DNA of 26,599 nt from a virus: positions 1 through 26,599 of IMG/VR virus record IMGVR_UViG_3300027852_000153; one strand, 5' to 3'. The number at the start of each line of letters is the position of its first letter. The stretch's first letter is position 1. The notes under the pieces are model-generated. The model searched no databases and had not been told where the DNA came from. It was given only the letters and a program-made list of their open reading frames with translations. Shown in pieces: positions 15,841 through 22,015 of the stretch. The translations under genes were made by a program, and so were the position numbers.

Positions 15841-16005
15841 CTATTCGTAGGGCGTGGCGTCCTTGGTGCACGGCTTAACGCACTTTACAAGCTTGCCGGT
15901 GTGGACGGTATCCCCGTCTCTTACCATAGCGCGCCCCGCCCACTCATGCAGTAAATCCCCTTGAGCATAGATTCCAGGGCTGGTTTCAACTGTTCGGATT
16001 GTCAT
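15841..16005 (-). CDS. Hypothetical protein, 54 aa, last gene of the leftward operon
   Basis: Read leftward from an ATG at 16003-16005, with AGGAG nine nt upstream overlapping the end of the HNH gene. The product begins MTIRTVETSPGIYAQGDLLH and contains VKCVKPCTKDATPYE, with two cysteines four apart. The stop at 15841 is only 4 nt from the convergent spanin stop. No family recognised. Evidence: strong ribosome site, full open frame and fit between neighbours. Confidence 0.55.
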   Translation of the reverse strand: MTIRTVETSPGIYAQGDLLHEWAGRAMVRDGDTVHTGKLVKCVKPCTKDATPYE

Positions 16006-16006
16006 T

Positions 16007-16366
16007 TCACATTTCTCCTACTAGCTTGCGTGTCTGTTCAATATACCCATAGTCTGGGCCGTGCCTCATTGCCCAAGTCAACTTGCCGCTGTGAATAGCC
16101 TCTTTGTGCGGGTAGTCGTGATGTTCTGCGCAAAGCGGAATCGTGTCAAAGTCGCTTTCCTTGCGTGACCCATACCTGCCATGAAAGCAGTGGTGTGCAA
16201 TTGATGGCGCAGCGGCCCCACATCCCGGCACACAGCACGGCAACTGCTTTACGCGACCCATGTATGCATACCCGGCCTTGCCCTCACTGCTGGCGTGTTT
16301 CTTGCGACGCTTGGGGCTAACCTTGTTCATGGGCTTGCGGGGGGAGGTGAAGCCGGTGCGTTTCAC
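16007..16366 (-). CDS. HNH-type nuclease, Ref/DUF968-like, 119 aa
   Basis: Zinc-binding HNH-like nuclease. Lys/Arg-rich N-terminus (SPRKPMNKVSPKRRKKHASS), then CCVPGCGA, SIAHHCFHGRYGSRKESDFD, and PLCAEHHDYPHKEAIHSGK, the order seen in the P1 Ref (RecA-dependent nuclease) and related recombination-region proteins. The probable active-site histidines are in AHH and EHH. It starts at GTG overlapping the upstream stop (GTGA). It lies in an operon with NinB-like and Rad52-like genes, which supports a role in recombination. An ordinary HNH nuclease is the alternative. Confidence 0.72.
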   Translation of the reverse strand: MKRTGFTSPRKPMNKVSPKRRKKHASSEGKAGYAYMGRVKQLPCCVPGCGAAAPSIAHHCFHGRYGSRKESDFDTIPLCAEHHDYPHKEAIHSGKLTWAMRHGPDYGYIEQTRKLVGEM

Positions 16367-16530
16367 AACTCAAACCACCCCTTAGTTCCCTCTCTGATCG
16401 TAAACCCGTAAGCACGGCAGTACAGGCTCCCGTCCCTGGCTGTCCTGACCCTCCTTATAGTTTGTTCAAATCCGAAGTCGAACGACGCATATCTCCATCC
16501 GAACAATGTCTTTCCTAGCCAAATCAACAT
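16363..16530 (-). CDS. Hypothetical protein, 55 aa
   Basis: Starts at an ATG (16528-16530) overlapping the end of the NinB-like gene by 7 nt and ends with a TGA overlapping the GTG start of the HNH gene. The product starts MLIWLGKTLFGWRYASFDFG and contains RTARDGSLYCRAYGFTIREG. Basic and beta-like, no family recognised. Support is the uninterrupted frame filling the space exactly with coupled overlaps at both ends. Confidence 0.55.
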   Translation of the reverse strand: MLIWLGKTLFGWRYASFDFGFEQTIRRVRTARDGSLYCRAYGFTIREGTKGWFEL

Positions 16531-16979
16531 CTCTGCTCATATCCTTGCAATTCGGGGTCGGTCAGATACACGCCTTGGCTGCGATACTCCCGGCCCATTT
16601 CATCCATGTAGCTTGTCAACTGCGGTACGGTCATCTTGCGCGTAAACGGTATGTCAAAAACCATGATAGCCTTGATCTTGGCGGCGTAGCTTAGGCTTTG
16701 GAAAATGTAATCGAAGGCGCTTGCCCATGCTTCATCACCGCGCATGATATCTAGGCCAAACTGCAGGTTGCACTCTGCCTTGACCTCGCGTTCTGTTTTG
16801 TCTCCGCAGTGCGCCGCAATCTCATTGAACCACATGTGAATAGTACGGTTCTGTGGGTTCGTTTTCTTAGCGCCTGCCGTCTGGGCTACCGTGATAGGTA
16901 GGGTTTGAGCAGTGAGAAACTTAACCCACTGCTCCAGGTCCTCCGGCGTTTTCAGTACCTTTGTGACCGTCTTAGCCAT
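16524..16979 (-). CDS. NinB / lambda Orf-like recombination protein, 151 aa
   Basis: Likely recombination mediator that loads annealing protein or RecA on SSB-coated DNA. Matching landmarks: LPITVAQTAGAKKTNPQNRT then IHMWFNEIAAHCGD (the R-T/S-x-x-Q-N-R-x-x-h-x-W pattern), a central helical region, and the C-terminal FTRKMTVPQLTSYMDEMGRE and GVYLTDPE. The ATG at 16979 follows AGGAGGTGTA and overlaps the previous stop (TAATG); a longer frame upstream (13 residues) has no such support. Family level is moderately sure. Confidence 0.68.
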   Translation of the reverse strand: MAKTVTKVLKTPEDLEQWVKFLTAQTLPITVAQTAGAKKTNPQNRTIHMWFNEIAAHCGDKTEREVKAECNLQFGLDIMRGDEAWASAFDYIFQSLSYAAKIKAIMVFDIPFTRKMTVPQLTSYMDEMGREYRSQGVYLTDPELQGYEQRC

Positions 16980-17173
16980 TACACCTCCTTGTCTGGGTCT
17001 AGCCCAAATCGACGGCAAAGCTGATACGAGTAGGTAGACCCAAGGCCGAACACATCAGCCACAACGGACCACCTAACCCGCTTCATTTGCTTGCGCTTGT
17101 ACCCGCTGCGAACATTGGCGACAGCGCGACGCAACAGTTCTTCGTCGGGAATATCTGTAACTGAGTGTTCCAT
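16979..17173 (-). CDS. Small HTH-like protein, 64 aa
   Basis: DEELLRRAVANVRSGYKRKQ, then VRWSVVADVFGLGSTYSYQL and CRRFGLDPD. The central part has the spacing of a helix-turn-helix (A-D-V-F-G-L-G-S-T-Y-S-Y-Q-L). Small proteins with this R-W-x-x-V-A-D-x-F-x-L-G-S core are common in roseophage-type recombination regions, but I know no function. A DNA-binding role is inferred. Coupled by overlaps to the GapR homologue upstream and to NinB downstream. Confidence 0.65.
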   Translation of the reverse strand: MEHSVTDIPDEELLRRAVANVRSGYKRKQMKRVRWSVVADVFGLGSTYSYQLCRRFGLDPDKEV

Positions 17174-17409
17174 TACATGCCCATCGTCTCTTGATACAGC
17201 GACAGCATTGCGTCGGCCTCTGCCAGCTTGTCCGCATCAGCAGCGCGGCGCTTCACAAGCTCACTGATGGTTTTGACGCAGTAGCCTTGGCCTTTGATTT
17301 CGGCATTCAGCTCTTTCTTGTCGTCTGCAATCACCTTGGCGTCATCGTTCAGGCGCTCGATACGCTCGACATAGCTGCGAAGCTGGCCCTCTGTTGCTGA
17401 TGTGGTCAT
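17173..17409 (-). CDS. GapR homologue (DUF2312), phage-encoded nucleoid protein
   Basis: Almost full match to the DUF2312/GapR pattern: TEGQLRSYVERIERLNDDAK, VIADDKKELNAEIKGQGY, a V-K-T-I-S-E-L-V-K-R-R stretch, and LSLYQETMGM at the C-terminus. At 78 aa it has the length of the family. In Caulobacter, GapR binds overtwisted DNA ahead of replication and transcription forks. Here it lies between recombination genes in the early operon, so it may organise or protect phage DNA, or compete with the host protein (inference). It follows a strong AAGGAGAG ribosome site. Confidence 0.9.
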   Translation of the reverse strand: MTTSATEGQLRSYVERIERLNDDAKVIADDKKELNAEIKGQGYCVKTISELVKRRAADADKLAEADAMLSLYQETMGM

Positions 17410-17507
17410 GGTGTCTCTCCTTGTGTCATTGAATCAATCGCGCGCTGCATGTGAGCAGCCGCGATGGTGAAGCCCTGGCGGAATAGCCATAGCCGTTGGC
17501 GTTTCAT
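17406..17507 (-). CDS. Possible small protein, 33 aa
   Basis: ATG at 17505-17507 and TGA overlapping the GapR start (ATGA). The product begins MKRQRLWLFRQGFTIAAAHM, a basic amphipathic helix. No good ribosome site is visible, and the tail of this frame contains the ribosome site of the GapR gene, so it could be chance. It fills most of the 108-nt gap between the GapR and Rad52-like genes. Confidence 0.35.
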   Translation of the reverse strand: MKRQRLWLFRQGFTIAAAHMQRAIDSMTQGETP

Positions 17508-17517
17508 GGTGGCCAAG

Positions 17518-18249
17518 TTACACATTCGCTAACTCCTCCTTGCGCCGGTCATACACTGTCTTTACCTCTAGCTGCATGGGCTCGGGAAGACCGGCCTTGA
17601 CGCTGTTGAAGTTGCCGTTGGTCCACACGTTGTATAGGTGGCCTGGCTCTGCCTGATCGTTAAGCGCATTGATAAGCTCGTCACGCTTTCCGGTGTGGCC
17701 AACTGGCGTCGGCTGTGGTTCTGGTTCTGGTTGCTGTGACTCCTGCTGCGGATCTGGCTTTCCGATGATTTCTGGCCCCTCATCGGCATGTAGGTCGCCC
17801 TTGTGCCACAGGTCCAGCGCAGCACCAAACCGCATTGCAGCATTCCGCAAGGCATCGCCAATCAATTCCTTGACCGCATCGCCGCCCTTTTTGCCGTCAG
17901 CATTGCCATAGCCAAGGCGTGACTGGTCGCATACAGTGAGGCGTATCCACATGCCCCCGTTATTGTCCAGCATCGGCAAGCCCTGATCGTTGAATGACAG
18001 CGGCTCCCAGTTCCAGGCCGAATCGCACTCTAGCAGGCGGTCAGTTAAGGCCGCGTGACCAACGTAATCAAGATGCACCACATCCTTGTGATGCCAGCCC
18101 CCACAGATCTTGCAGCGAATGCCCTGTTTGTAATCCTGTTTAACCTTATCAGTCTGGGCGCGTGTCGGCTTTGGAAGCTTGGATATCTCGGAGCCCTTAA
18201 ACGGTTCACGCATCAAGGCAAGCCCGGTTGGCTTAGGTGTATCAGTCAT
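17518..18249 (-). CDS. Rad52-like single-strand annealing protein, 243 aa
   Basis: Phage recombinase that anneals complementary single strands. The core is residues about 55-145: HLDYVGHAALTDRLLECDSA, WNWEPLSF, WIRLTVCDQSRLGYGN, and VKELIGDALRNAAMRFGAAL, as in phage proteins of the Rad52/Sak superfamily. A CKICGG motif with following WHH near residue 45 may bind zinc. The C-terminus has a Q/P/E-rich linker (about 168-185) and a helical tail, a usual site for SSB contact. ATG at 18249 overlaps the upstream TGA; a GTG one codon earlier is less likely. Its partner SSB is coded at 20251. Confidence 0.8.
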   Translation of the reverse strand: MTDTPKPTGLALMREPFKGSEISKLPKPTRAQTDKVKQDYKQGIRCKICGGWHHKDVVHLDYVGHAALTDRLLECDSAWNWEPLSFNDQGLPMLDNNGGMWIRLTVCDQSRLGYGNADGKKGGDAVKELIGDALRNAAMRFGAALDLWHKGDLHADEGPEIIGKPDPQQESQQPEPEPQPTPVGHTGKRDELINALNDQAEPGHLYNVWTNGNFNSVKAGLPEPMQLEVKTVYDRRKEELANV

Positions 18250-18638
18250 CACTTAGCCCTCTGGTCGGTAATAATGTTCTCGGACAGTGCTTTCATCGCA
18301 GCTGTTAGCGGGTTCATGAGGTCTACCTCAATGCCGATTTCATTGCCCTTGTCTATGAGCTCGGCCAGATCCCTCTGAAAGTCAGCCTTGGCCATATCTG
18401 ATTTGCTGGGGAGGTTTGCGATGAACGTTGCAGCATCGGCTAGAACCCCCTCGAATGTGTCGGATGTCACTGTCCCGATCAAGTAATCCCAGCTTCCCCT
18501 CGAACGGTACAGGGCAATTGAGCACTCGCCGACGTTACTGACCTTGATTGTTGGGGGCAAGAACGGCTGTTCTTCGATCTTATCAACAAGTGCATTCGTG
18601 ATAGCAAGCAAGCGCTCGCCAATTTGTTTCGGTGTCAT
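18249..18638 (-). CDS. Hypothetical early protein, 129 aa
   Basis: Start chosen at the ATG 18636-18638, which has AGGAG seven nt upstream; an upstream extension of 17 residues has no ribosome site and runs through a promoter-like element. The protein begins MTPKQIGERLLAITNALVDK, has a beta-rich centre (IKVSNVGECSIALYRSRGSW) and a helical end. No family recognised. First gene after an internal promoter candidate and coupled to the Rad52-like gene, so a role in DNA metabolism is possible. Confidence 0.65.
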   Translation of the reverse strand: MTPKQIGERLLAITNALVDKIEEQPFLPPTIKVSNVGECSIALYRSRGSWDYLIGTVTSDTFEGVLADAATFIANLPSKSDMAKADFQRDLAELIDKGNEIGIEVDLMNPLTAAMKALSENIITDQRAK

Positions 18639-18661
18639 CTCGTCTCTCCTATGTTGCCACC

Positions 18662-18689
18662 ACCATACCACAACCGATAGGGCGTGCAA
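18662..18689 (-). promoter_or_regulatory. Leftward early promoter candidate
   Basis: On the minus strand, TTGCAC (18684-18689) and TATGGT (18662-18667) are 16 nt apart, and the -10 has a TGG extension (extended -10). The sequence after it, GGTGGCA then ATAGGAGAG, closely repeats that after the leftward promoter at 19279-19307. Confidence 0.5.
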
Positions 18690-18692
18690 GGG

Positions 18693-18920
18693 TTAATCTA
18701 CGTCAACCCCAACATATCCAATGAGCCAATCGTAGAACAGCGGCCAGCCCCAGCTTGCAACGCCAAGTGTCACCAGGCCAACGAGGCACATGGCAAGCAG
18801 CTTGCCGGAGTTGCGCTCTAGGAATGGACGTTGTTCACCGTGCGCCTTCTGATACGCTGCTTCCAGGCGGTCGGCGTTGCTCTGTTGCTTGCCTGCGAGG
18901 TAGTGTACTTTGCGGGTCAT
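18693..18920 (-). CDS. Small membrane protein, 75 aa
   Basis: ATG at 18918-18920, with AAGGAG upstream and an ATGA overlap with the preceding gene. The N-terminal half is charged (SNADRLEAAYQKAHGEQRPF), and residues about 41-66 (LLAMCLVGLVTLGVASWGWP onward) form one long or two short membrane segments. It may act at the inner membrane early in infection, for example in superinfection exclusion, but there is no sequence proof. A longer 205-aa frame running over this region is an artefact. Confidence 0.65.
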   Translation of the reverse strand: MTRKVHYLAGKQQSNADRLEAAYQKAHGEQRPFLERNSGKLLAMCLVGLVTLGVASWGWPLFYDWLIGYVGVDVD

Positions 18921-19252
18921 TGTGTCTCTCCTTGCTGTCTCTGCTGATCTATGAACCAAAGCGGTTCCATGTATCCCGGCTTGGCGCGTAGCTCGTCCAT
19001 CTCGCGCTTCACCTTGGCGGCGTATGCGTCGGCCCGGATGTTGAACGCGGCCTTGCGCGCTGAAACCTTGGCTATCGTTTCGGCGGTCACCTCTGTTGCT
19101 GGCGGCATGGGAATGCGCTGCCCGGCATCCAGAGCCTTGCCTAGATCGCATGAGCACGACACGGCTGTGCCAAGCTCTGCGAATGGGTAGCCTGCTGCTC
19201 GGTGGCCGTTTCCAACGTATGTCATGCCGGTGTATTTGCAATTCACGCACAT
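18917..19252 (-). CDS. Cysteine-containing early protein, 111 aa
   Basis: First gene of the leftward operon. The start at 19252 (MCVNCKYTG) is preferred over 19258 (MSMCVN) because AGGAG lies 8 nt before the former and only 2 nt before the latter. CVNC at the start and CSCDLG near residue 35 could bind zinc. The remainder is helical and charged (TEVTAETIAKVSARKAAFNI, VKREMDELRAKPGYMEPLWF). No family recognised. Confidence 0.62.
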   Translation of the reverse strand: MCVNCKYTGMTYVGNGHRAAGYPFAELGTAVSCSCDLGKALDAGQRIPMPPATEVTAETIAKVSARKAAFNIRADAYAAKVKREMDELRAKPGYMEPLWFIDQQRQQGETQ

Positions 19253-19278
19253 GCTCATCTCTCCTATTTCCTGCCACC

Positions 19279-19307
19279 ACACTAGCCCCTCTCGATATAT
19301 CCGTCAA
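19279..19307 (-). promoter_or_regulatory. Leftward early promoter
   Basis: On the minus strand, TTGACG (19302-19307) and TAGTGT (19279-19284) are separated by exactly 17 nt. The downstream leader runs about 25 nt to the first gene's AGGAG. The -35 is good, the -10 weak, which may mean activation or control. Confidence 0.55.
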
Positions 19308-19331
19308 CATCTAATGTGGGCACAAATGCGC

Positions 19332-19358
19332 TTGACTTGTACCCACGCCGTATATAGT
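19332..19358 (+). promoter_or_regulatory. Rightward early promoter
   Basis: TTGACT (19332-19337) and TATAGT (19353-19358), spacing 15 nt (16 if the -35 is taken one base earlier). Initiation would be near 19365, before the start codon at 19385. Confidence 0.55.
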
Positions 19359-19384
19359 GTGGCGGTATGTTGAAGAGCATATTT

Positions 19385-19543
19385 ATGAAGTACCGCGCCA
19401 CACCAAAGGAGCGGGACCGCATCAAGAAGGCGGCGAAAGTAGCTGGAATGGGTGCTTCTAAGTTGCAGCGAGACGCAATCATGCGCCGCGTTGTGCGTAT
19501 CGAGAAACAGGCCGCACGACAGCCAGAAGGAGAGAGCGAATGA
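19385..19543 (+). CDS. Ribbon-helix-helix (Arc/MetJ-type) regulator candidate, 52 aa
   Basis: Begins MKYRATPKERDRIKKAAKVA, then GMGASKLQRDAIMRRVVRI: a short strand followed by two basic helices with the turn G-M-G-A-S, the layout of a ribbon-helix-helix DNA-binding protein. An ATG at 19367 in the same frame would add six residues, but it falls at the predicted transcription start. The ATG at 19385 has GAAGAG nearby and fits the family start. First gene rightward from the divergent promoters, so autoregulation and control of both early operons is plausible. Its stop overlaps the next ATG. Confidence 0.62.
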   Translation: MKYRATPKERDRIKKAAKVAGMGASKLQRDAIMRRVVRIEKQAARQPEGESE

Positions 19544-20076
19544 CTGACACGAACACAAGCGCGGGTTGGGGGTTTGACTATAACGACCCTGACGTTCTTG
19601 CGCGACAAAACACCACACCCAACGCAACATGCGATATCGACGGGGTGTTCTATGACCTTCAAAACGCTGTGCATGAAATCACCGCCCTAGCAGCCGAACG
19701 TGACAAGTTGCGCCAATTGGACGAAGAGGCCGCAACACACGTTGAGACTGTCATTGCAATGCGAACTGGGTTCACCGGCAACCCGCCCTATGTAGGATGG
19801 AAGGGCTTAGGTCTGGCGCTAACTGAGGCTCTGGACGAACGTGACGCCCTGCTAGACACACACACCGACAAGGCAGACGCTTGGGACGTGATGGCCAGGA
19901 AGAATGAAACCATCGCAGATCTACGTCTAGCCGTGGCAGAGGCAAGGAATGCGGCGCTGGATGAGGCTGCAATGGCCGCAATCATTCCATGCTGCGAGAC
20001 GCGCCATGTGACGCTAGGCGACAAGGTGCGCGACGCCATACTATCCCTCAAGACTGGAGGCAATGAAAATGGGTAA
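19540..20076 (+). CDS. Hypothetical early protein, 178 aa
   Basis: Starts at an ATGA overlap, after GAAGGAGAG. Has a helical middle (NAVHEITALAAERDKLRQLD), the block NPPYVGWKGLGLALTEALDE, and a C-terminal segment with IIPCCETRHVTLGDKVRDAI, which resembles the ends of phage coiled-coil accessory proteins. The two adjacent cysteines stand out. No named family or enzyme motif. It shares the rightward early operon with SSB. Confidence 0.62.
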   Translation: MTDTNTSAGWGFDYNDPDVLARQNTTPNATCDIDGVFYDLQNAVHEITALAAERDKLRQLDEEAATHVETVIAMRTGFTGNPPYVGWKGLGLALTEALDERDALLDTHTDKADAWDVMARKNETIADLRLAVAEARNAALDEAAMAAIIPCCETRHVTLGDKVRDAILSLKTGGNENG

Positions 20077-20248
20077 TTGGTTCGTGACAGCCAAAATAGA
20101 CGGCACGGCGCATTGCTCGATTGAGGCCGACAGCATGGAAGAGGCATGTGAAAAAGCACTGACCTATGGTGATTGGGAGATTGAGGAATATGACATCAAC
20201 ACTGACGGTTATCGCGGCGGTTATATTGAAGCGGAAGAGGACAAATAA
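20069..20248 (+). CDS. Hypothetical acidic protein, 59 aa
   Basis: Start at 20069 ([12 protein letters not shown]) preferred to 20063 because GGAGG at 20056-20060 is 8 nt away rather than 2. Contains [20 protein letters not shown] and ends in a very acidic IEAEEDK. The strand-helix pattern resembles small DpnD/PcfM-like proteins, but the resemblance is weak. It overlaps the gene before by 8 nt and precedes SSB by 2 nt. Function unknown. Confidence 0.58.
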   Translation: MGNWFVTAKIDGTAHCSIEADSMEEACEKALTYGDWEIEEYDINTDGYRGGYIEAEEDK

Positions 20249-20250
20249 AC

Positions 20251-20730
20251 ATGGCCGGATCAGTCAATAAAGTAATCCTAATCGGCAACCTAGGAGCAGA
20301 CCCCGAGGTGCGCAGCTTCCAGAACGGCGGCAAGGTGTGCAATCTGCGCATTGCCACTTCGGAAAATTGGAAAGACCGCAGCACCGGCGAACGCCGTGAA
20401 AAAACCGAATGGCACTCGGTTGCTATCTTTAGCGAAGGTCTGGTTCGGGTCGCCGAGCAATATCTGCGCAAAGGGTCCAAAGTTTACATTGAAGGCGCTT
20501 TGCAAACCCGCAAGTGGCAGGACCAATCAGGCAATGACCGCTACAGCACAGAGGTAGTTCTGCAGGGCTTCGGGTCTACGCTAACCATGCTAGACGGCCC
20601 AAGCGGTAACGGCGGCGGTCAAAGCAACCAGGGCGGCAACCAAGACGGTCAGAGCTATGGCGGTGGCGGTGGGTCATACGGTGGGGGAGGTGCGTCCCAA
20701 AATATCGATGACGATGAGGTGCCTTTCTGA
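20251..20730 (+). CDS. ssb: Single-stranded DNA-binding protein
   Basis: Clear SSB. OB-fold N-terminus [20 protein letters not shown], then [25 protein letters not shown]-like segment [12 protein letters not shown] at about residues 70-82, a glycine-rich linker (about 112-150) and the acidic tail DDDEVPF that binds partner proteins. At 159 aa it is close to the bacterial length, unlike many shorter phage SSBs. It protects single-stranded DNA in phage replication and probably works with the Rad52-like and NinB-like proteins of the leftward operon. Confidence 0.95.
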   Translation: MAGSVNKVILIGNLGADPEVRSFQNGGKVCNLRIATSENWKDRSTGERREKTEWHSVAIFSEGLVRVAEQYLRKGSKVYIEGALQTRKWQDQSGNDRYSTEVVLQGFGSTLTMLDGPSGNGGGQSNQGGNQDGQSYGGGGGSYGGGGASQNIDDDEVPF

Positions 20731-20745
20731 CGGAATGTCTTTACA

Positions 20746-20763
20746 TATACCGTTGTAGGTATA
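20746..20763. promoter_or_regulatory. Inverted repeat TATACC-N6-GGTATA
   Basis: Perfect 6-bp arms around GTTGTA, 10 nt before the HNH gene start. A TTTACA box (20740-20745) and TATACA (20760-20765) nearby suggest a weak promoter, with the dyad as a possible operator. Confidence 0.35.
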
Positions 20764-20773
20764 CAGTGATAGC

Positions 20774-21235
20774 ATGGAAAACAAAACATGCAAAAAGTGC
20801 GGCGATGAAAAGCCATTGGCGCACTTCTACAAGCACCCGAAAACAGCAGACGGGCGAGCAGGCTCATGCAAGGAATGCAACAAGGCTGCGACCCGTGAAA
20901 ACCGAAAGAAGAACGCGGATTACTATCGAGAGTATGACGCTAAAAGGTTCCAAGACGATCCAAAGGTGCGGGCGAGACACAAGAGATACCAAGCCACCCC
21001 AGCGGGCAAGGAATCCGTCAATAAGTCACGCAAGAAGTGGCGGGCTGAGAACCCAGATAAGCGGGCCGCTCATGTAATTCTTGGCAACGCTGTGCGTGAT
21101 GGTCGGGCGTTCAAGCCGGATACATGCGACGATTGTGAGCGCACCGGAAAACTACACGGCCACCATGAGGACTATTCTAAGCCCTTAGACGTTGATTGGC
21201 TCTGCCCTACCTGTCATCGGAGACGACACGCATAA
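20774..21235 (+). CDS. HNH endonuclease with N-terminal zinc finger, 153 aa
   Basis: N-terminal Cys cluster NKTCKKCGDEKPLAHFYKHP and SCKECNKA (two CxxC pairs), a basic linker (ENRKKNADYYREYDAKRF, RKKWRAENPDKRAAHV), then an HNH-like core: CDDCERTGKLHGHHEDYSKP, VDWLCPTCHRRRH. The second part has CxxC, H-G-H-H and CPxCHRxxH, usual for zinc-stabilised HNH nucleases of phages. No ribosome site is obvious in front of the ATG. It sits alone between SSB and a strong hairpin, like a mobile or selfish insertion (inference). Confidence 0.8.
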   Translation: MENKTCKKCGDEKPLAHFYKHPKTADGRAGSCKECNKAATRENRKKNADYYREYDAKRFQDDPKVRARHKRYQATPAGKESVNKSRKKWRAENPDKRAAHVILGNAVRDGRAFKPDTCDDCERTGKLHGHHEDYSKPLDVDWLCPTCHRRRHA

Positions 21236-21242
21236 CACCAAC

Positions 21243-21265
21243 GGGGCCAGTGTATAGCTGGTCCC
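21243..21265. promoter_or_regulatory. Intergenic hairpin without U-tract
   Basis: GGGGCCAG (21243-21250) pairs with CTGGTCCC (21258-21265), eight pairs including one G-U, around a 7-nt loop. No run of T follows, and the next gene's AGGAGAGAGG starts 6 nt later. Could be an attenuator, RNA processing or stability element rather than a terminator. Confidence 0.5.
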
Positions 21266-21282
21266 AGTATAGGAGAGAGGCA

Positions 21283-21480
21283 ATGACCCTCAAAATGGTA
21301 GACATCCCCAAGGTTGAACGGTTCAACGCCTTGCACAACATCGAGAGCTTCGCAGCGGAATTTCCTGACCGGATTGGACCGCGAGATAACTGCGCATACA
21401 GGTCTAGGGTGACCGGGTTTTGCATGTGGGTTTACCGGACCAAGGGGGGTATGATTGTAGCGAGAGGAGAGAGGCCATGA
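21283..21480 (+). CDS. Hypothetical early protein, 65 aa
   Basis: The ATG at 21283 follows AGGAGAGAGG. Product: MTLKMVDIPKVERFNALHNI, then SFAAEFPDRIGPRDNCAYRS and FCMWVYRTKGGMIVARGER. A small beta-rich protein with no recognised family; an upstream extension of 29 residues lacks a ribosome site and runs through the hairpin. The stop overlaps the next ATG (ATGA). Confidence 0.58.
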   Translation: MTLKMVDIPKVERFNALHNIESFAAEFPDRIGPRDNCAYRSRVTGFCMWVYRTKGGMIVARGERP

Positions 21481-21851
21481 TTAAGCTAACCACTATCCGA
21501 GACACAGCATATGCAATGAGGCCCGAGGCCCGCGCCGATTACCTGATGGGCATTATCGAGGACCTGCACCCGGTGATGTGCGGTTCGGATCACGCGACGG
21601 ATGCATGGGGGCTGAAGATGCTCCCAGCAGAGCGAATGCTTCTATGCACTCTTTACGACGCGGCCCCCAGGTGCTTATCCCACTACCACCTACACGGGAT
21701 TGTCTGCGCCAAACTGAACAGCACCGAGCGCACCCAAGTGAAGCTTATACATGTTTGCGTGTCCAGACTTCGCAAGCGTCTACCCGCTGCCTTTGGCCGG
21801 GTCGTGACGCACTGGGGGCGCGGGTATAGCTTTGAGAGGACCGCGCTATGA
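21477..21851 (+). CDS. OmpR/PhoB-type winged-helix DNA-binding protein without receiver, 124 aa
   Basis: From MLPAERMLLCTLYDAAPRCL at about residue 47 to the end, it follows the C-terminal effector domain of response regulators: the helix HLHGIVCAKL, the recognition part KLIHVCVSRLRKRLPAAFGR, and the wing VVTHWGRGYSFER (compare the usual I-x-T-V-R-G-x-G-Y). No phosphoacceptor receiver domain is present; residues 1-45 are helical and unrelated. It could switch host or phage promoters, for instance by mimicking an OmpR/CtrA-class protein (inference). Overlaps both neighbours. Confidence 0.75.
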   Translation: MIKLTTIRDTAYAMRPEARADYLMGIIEDLHPVMCGSDHATDAWGLKMLPAERMLLCTLYDAAPRCLSHYHLHGIVCAKLNSTERTQVKLIHVCVSRLRKRLPAAFGRVVTHWGRGYSFERTAL

Positions 21852-22015
21852 CCGAGGAGGATAGGGCGCGCAAAATCAACTCAATCGCCTGCCTCTGGGA
21901 GCTTAAGGGCTATGAAGATCAGGCTAAGAAACGCGGGATATCGCCCGAAGAACTGAAAGCCCTGCACGACAGAACGACACAACTTACACCGAAAAAGCGA
22001 GGATCAAGGAGATGA
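21848..22015 (+). CDS. Hypothetical protein, 55 aa
   Basis: ATG at 21848 overlaps the preceding stop and the TGA overlaps the next ATG at 22012. MTEEDRARKINSIACLWELK, then a helix around YEDQAKKRGISPEELKALHD and a basic C-terminus ending KKRGSRR. No family recognised. A fully open frame and overlaps at both ends make it likely to be real. Confidence 0.58.
   Translation: MTEEDRARKINSIACLWELKGYEDQAKKRGISPEELKALHDRTTQLTPKKRGSRR

Larger units (their letters stand above)
19277..19362. promoter_or_regulatory. Divergent early control region with inverted TAGTGTGG repeat
   Basis: CCACACTA at 19277-19284 and TAGTGTGG at 19355-19362 form a perfect 8-bp inverted pair, each overlapping the -10 box of one of two divergent promoters. 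The gene for a ribbon-helix-helix protein starts 23 nt to the right, so one repressor could control both directions. Repressor binding is inference. Confidence 0.5.

Noticed and set aside
18693-19310. Long leftward open frame of 205 residues
   Set aside because: Arginine-rich shadow of the 111-aa gene at 18917-19252; only its last 75 residues, starting at 18920 behind AAGGAG, look like a real protein. Its start also lies upstream of the predicted leftward transcription start.
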